Part shown: piece after piece, positions 29,176 to 29,261 of the stretch
Position numbering within the stretch: the stretch's first letter is position 1
Layout of the letters: each line of letters begins with the position of its first letter
From: Nemertoderma westbladi
Taxonomy: Eukaryota; Xenacoelomorpha; Nemertodermatida; Nemertodermatidae
NCBI GenBank assembly: GCA_032718475.1
Contig: JAUCBJ010000263.1
Span: 1 to 29,261 of the forward strand
Direction of reading: 5' to 3'
DNA length: 29,261 nt
Translations under genes and position numbers: made by a program
The notes under the pieces: generated by a model
Database searches by the model: none
Seen by the model: the letters and a program-made list of their open reading frames with translations, nothing else
What the model was told of the DNA's origin: nothing

Positions 29176-29261
29176 ATGGATAGTTCTGAAAGAGGACAAT
29201 TACCGAAAGCTAACGACAAGGTTAAAGCAGAAGCGAAAGCTAGCCATTTACTGATGGGGGG
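29176..29261 (+). CDS. Possible start of a downstream gene, cut by the window edge
   Basis: An ATG with A at -3 and G at +4 opens a frame that stays open for 28 codons to the edge: MDSSERGQLPKANDKVKAEA then KASHLLMG. Base composition is richer in GC than the flanking DNA, and the residues are charged as in a cytoplasmic protein N-terminus. I do not recognise a family. A donor-like gt is not obvious. It could equally be a chance frame of this short length. Confidence 0.35.
   Translation, partial: MDSSERGQLPKANDKVKAEAKASHLLMG

Overview
This is a piece of an animal nuclear genome. It is AT-rich and loaded with transposon debris, and its genes are split by GT-AG introns. The gene set is a TRPN/NOMPC-type TRP channel, a class C metabotropic glutamate receptor-like GPCR and a PLB1-like GDSL phospholipase. 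TRPN is absent from amniotes, so this points to an invertebrate or lower chordate. Abundant MITE/SINE repeats and long poly-G/C runs would suit a marine invertebrate, but I cannot name the taxon from sequence alone.

The layout is nested. A TRPN channel gene runs left to right across the whole window. An S1 exon lies at 1021-1174, the S2-S6 pore exon at 24203-24981, the TRP-box exon at 25156-25298, and three C-terminal exons at 26788-26946, 27950-28129 and 28585-28673. Its N-terminal (expected ankyrin-repeat) exons lie off the left edge. The S1 and S2-S6 exons are separated by an intron of about 23 kb (1175-24202), and the reading phase (0) matches across it. That intron appears to hold two complete genes. 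One is an antisense mGluR-like receptor of about 1,049 aa in three exons (minus strand: 16563-15943, 15208-13537, 4755-3899). The other is a sense, intronless, membrane-anchored GDSL phospholipase of 469 aa (19987-21396).

The mGluR gene's own 8.8-kb intron is packed with mobile DNA. It holds a ~6-kb palindromic (foldback) composite DNA element (5937-11906) interrupted by a dead non-LTR retrotransposon, a second dead retrotransposon fragment, and a TIR-bounded element carrying a 36-bp minisatellite and a tRNA-derived SINE. Other repeats include a 23-copy 21-bp minisatellite, two copies of a ~0.8-0.9-kb foldback MITE with poly-G ends, an inverted pair of tRNA-like SINEs just upstream of the phospholipase, and several TIR elements.

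No operon-like relation links the three genes. TRPN channels are mechanosensory in the family. The mGluR-like protein keeps the alpha-amino-acid contacts of the ligand pocket but seems to have lost most side-chain contacts for glutamate. The phospholipase is a secretory-pathway ectoenzyme. A further small open frame (29176 to the right edge) may be the start of the next gene. All family assignments were made by eye from conserved motifs, with no database search.
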